This document shows, one piece after another, positions 5,000 to 6,047 of a DNA stretch of 6,047 nucleotides. Origin of the DNA: an uncultured Bacilli bacterium (GTDB taxonomy: Bacteria > Bacillota_I > Bacilli_A > RF39 > UBA660); the NCBI GenBank assembly GCA_944363655.1, contig CALVUU010000132.1:1-6047 (forward strand), given 5' to 3'. Position 1 is the first letter of the stretch. Each line of letters begins with the position of its first letter. The position numbers were made by a program, and so were the translations under genes. The notes beneath the pieces were generated by a model, which had not been told where the DNA came from, did not search any database, and saw only the letters and a list, made by a program, of their open reading frames with translations.

Positions 5000-6047
5000 G
5001 AAAAAATTTTTAATTCTAGTAATTATTTTATTAATTTTCCTAATTCCTTTAGGGATATATTTGGTTAATACAAATAATAAAGAAGAAGATAAAATAATTG
5101 AAAATGAAAAAAACGAAGAAGAAAAAGAAGAAGTCGTAGATGAAATAAAGAAATATATTTCTAATATGACTTTAGAAGAAAAAGTAGGGCAAATGTTTAT
5201 TGTAAGGTGTCCAATAGATGATGCCGATACTTTAGTTTCTAAGTATCAGCTCGGAGGTTATATTTTATATGCTAGAGACTTTGAAGGTAAAACTAAGGAA
5301 GAAGTAATATCTAATATTAAATCTTATCAAGATGCATCAACCACACCAATGCTAATTGGAGTTGATGAAGAAGGAGGAAGTGTTGTAAGAGTTTCTAAAT
5401 ATAAAGAATTTAGAAATGAAGCATTTAAGTCTCCCCAAGAATTATATAAAGAAGGAGGATTTTCTAAAATAAAAGAAGATACTTTAGAAAAATCTAACTT
5501 GTTAAAAGAATTGGGTATAAATGTTAATTTTGCTCCCGTTAGTGATGTTTCAATAGATAGTAATGATTATATTTATAAAAGAACTATTGGACTTGATGCA
5601 AGTAAAACGGCAGAGTATGTTAAAGTTGTTGTTGATGCGATGAAGGAATCTAATATAGCATCAGTTCTTAAGCATTTCCCTGGTTATGGAAATAACCTAG
5701 ATACTCATACAGGTATATCTATTGATACAAGAAGTTATGATAATTTTGTAAATAATGACTTTTTACCATTTGTATCAGGTATTAAAGCTGGTGCTGATAT
5801 GGTTTTAGTATCTCATAATATTGTTACGTCAATGGATCCTGATTATCCGGCATCATTATCTAAAAATGTTCACGATATATTACGTAGTGATTTAGACTTT
5901 GATGGAGTAATAGTTACAGATGATTTAGATATGGATGCTATTAAAGATTATCAAGATAATGAAAAAGTAGCAATAGATGCTATCATTGCCGGTAATGATT
6001 TAATTTGTACAACCGATTTTGAAAATCAAATACCTGCGGTAATTGAA
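4998..6047 (+). CDS. nagZ: Exported GH3 beta-N-acetylhexosaminidase, NagZ-like (partial, 3' end outside window)
   Basis: An open frame starting at TTG and reading to the right edge gives 350 residues with no stop. Residues 3-23 form a hydrophobic signal anchor or signal peptide, followed by a Lys/Glu-rich linker (about 27-50) and a GH3 TIM-barrel. Conserved elements are MTLEEKVGQMF (57-67), GVDEEGGSVVR (121-131), KHFPGYGNNLDTHTG (225-239) and FDGVIVTDDLDM (301-312). Asp308 is the expected nucleophile and Asp235/His237 the Asp-His general acid pair typical of NagZ-type enzymes. The family removes N-acetylglucosamine from muropeptides in cell-wall recycling, and the N-terminal segment suggests action at the outer face of the membrane. 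No in-frame ATG precedes the signal segment, and the first internal ATG (residue 57) would cut off the start of the domain, so TTG is chosen. The last of the usual KHFPGHG motif histidines is Tyr230. Only the C-terminal part of the domain is missing. Confidence 0.92.
   Translation, partial: MKKFLILVIILLIFLIPLGIYLVNTNNKEEDKIIENEKNEEEKEEVVDEIKKYISNMTLEEKVGQMFIVRCPIDDADTLVSKYQLGGYILYARDFEGKTKEEVISNIKSYQDASTTPMLIGVDEEGGSVVRVSKYKEFRNEAFKSPQELYKEGGFSKIKEDTLEKSNLLKELGINVNFAPVSDVSIDSNDYIYKRTIGLDASKTAEYVKVVVDAMKESNIASVLKHFPGYGNNLDTHTGISIDTRSYDNFVNNDFLPFVSGIKAGADMVLVSHNIVTSMDPDYPASLSKNVHDILRSDLDFDGVIVTDDLDMDAIKDYQDNEKVAIDAIIAGNDLICTTDFENQIPAVIE

Noticed and set aside
1..6047. CRISPR array, tRNA, rRNA or defence cassette
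   Set aside because: No regularly spaced direct repeats, no cloverleaf with a CCA-type end and no nuclease/helicase defence genes are visible. The only nuclease is exonuclease VII, a housekeeping repair enzyme.

Overview
The window reads as a chromosomal segment of a very AT-rich low-GC Gram-positive bacterium, most likely an uncultured Bacilli/RF39-like or clostridial lineage. Supporting signs are A/T-biased codon use, strong AGGAGG-type ribosome binding sites, near-consensus housekeeping promoters, a sortase, and a short archaeal/eukaryote-type prolyl-tRNA synthetase. Every tryptophan codon I checked in nusB, xseA and proS is TGG, and one gene ends in TGA. The standard bacterial code (table 11) therefore fits better than the mycoplasma code. 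All genes are on the + strand.

Region 1 (1-~130) looks like the right end of an IS200/IS605-type (TnpB-encoding) element. It has a perfect 10-bp stem, then an AAGCCCC hairpin followed by GTAGTTGACA, as in the 3' omega-RNA/right-end region of such elements. The last codons of an open frame enter from the left. A near-perfect promoter (TTGACA, 17 nt, TATATT) has its -35 box in the terminal TTGACA and points out of the element.

Region 2 (~130-1311) holds accessory or envelope-related genes: a 36-residue very basic peptide, a 104-residue two-helix membrane protein of unknown function, and a small membrane-anchored sortase whose usual catalytic Arg position appears to be Gln. Hairpins that look like intrinsic terminators separate them, so they seem to be short transcription units.

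Region 3 (1343-4996) is a compact operon: nusB, xseA, a small three-helix membrane protein, xseB, proS. An extended -10 promoter lies 23 bases before the nusB start chosen here. Spacing is 3 to 17 bases, with one 23-base overlap. NusB supports antitermination/rRNA transcription, XseA and XseB form exonuclease VII, and ProS charges tRNA-Pro. The membrane protein between the two exonuclease VII subunits is the odd member.

Region 4 (4927-6047) begins with a perfect 18-bp hairpin after proS and continues into an exported GH3 beta-N-acetylhexosaminidase (NagZ-like) that runs off the right edge. The hairpin's 3' arm contains the ribosome binding site of this gene, and its 5' arm contains the predicted transcription start of a near-consensus promoter. 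One palindrome may thus terminate the proS operon and also gate translation of nagZ.

Most of the window is ordinary core genome. The parts worth a second look are the IS-end promoter, the tiny basic ORF, the sortase active site, the gene inserted between xseA and xseB, and the proS/nagZ hairpin. I saw no CRISPR array, tRNA, rRNA or recognisable defence system.
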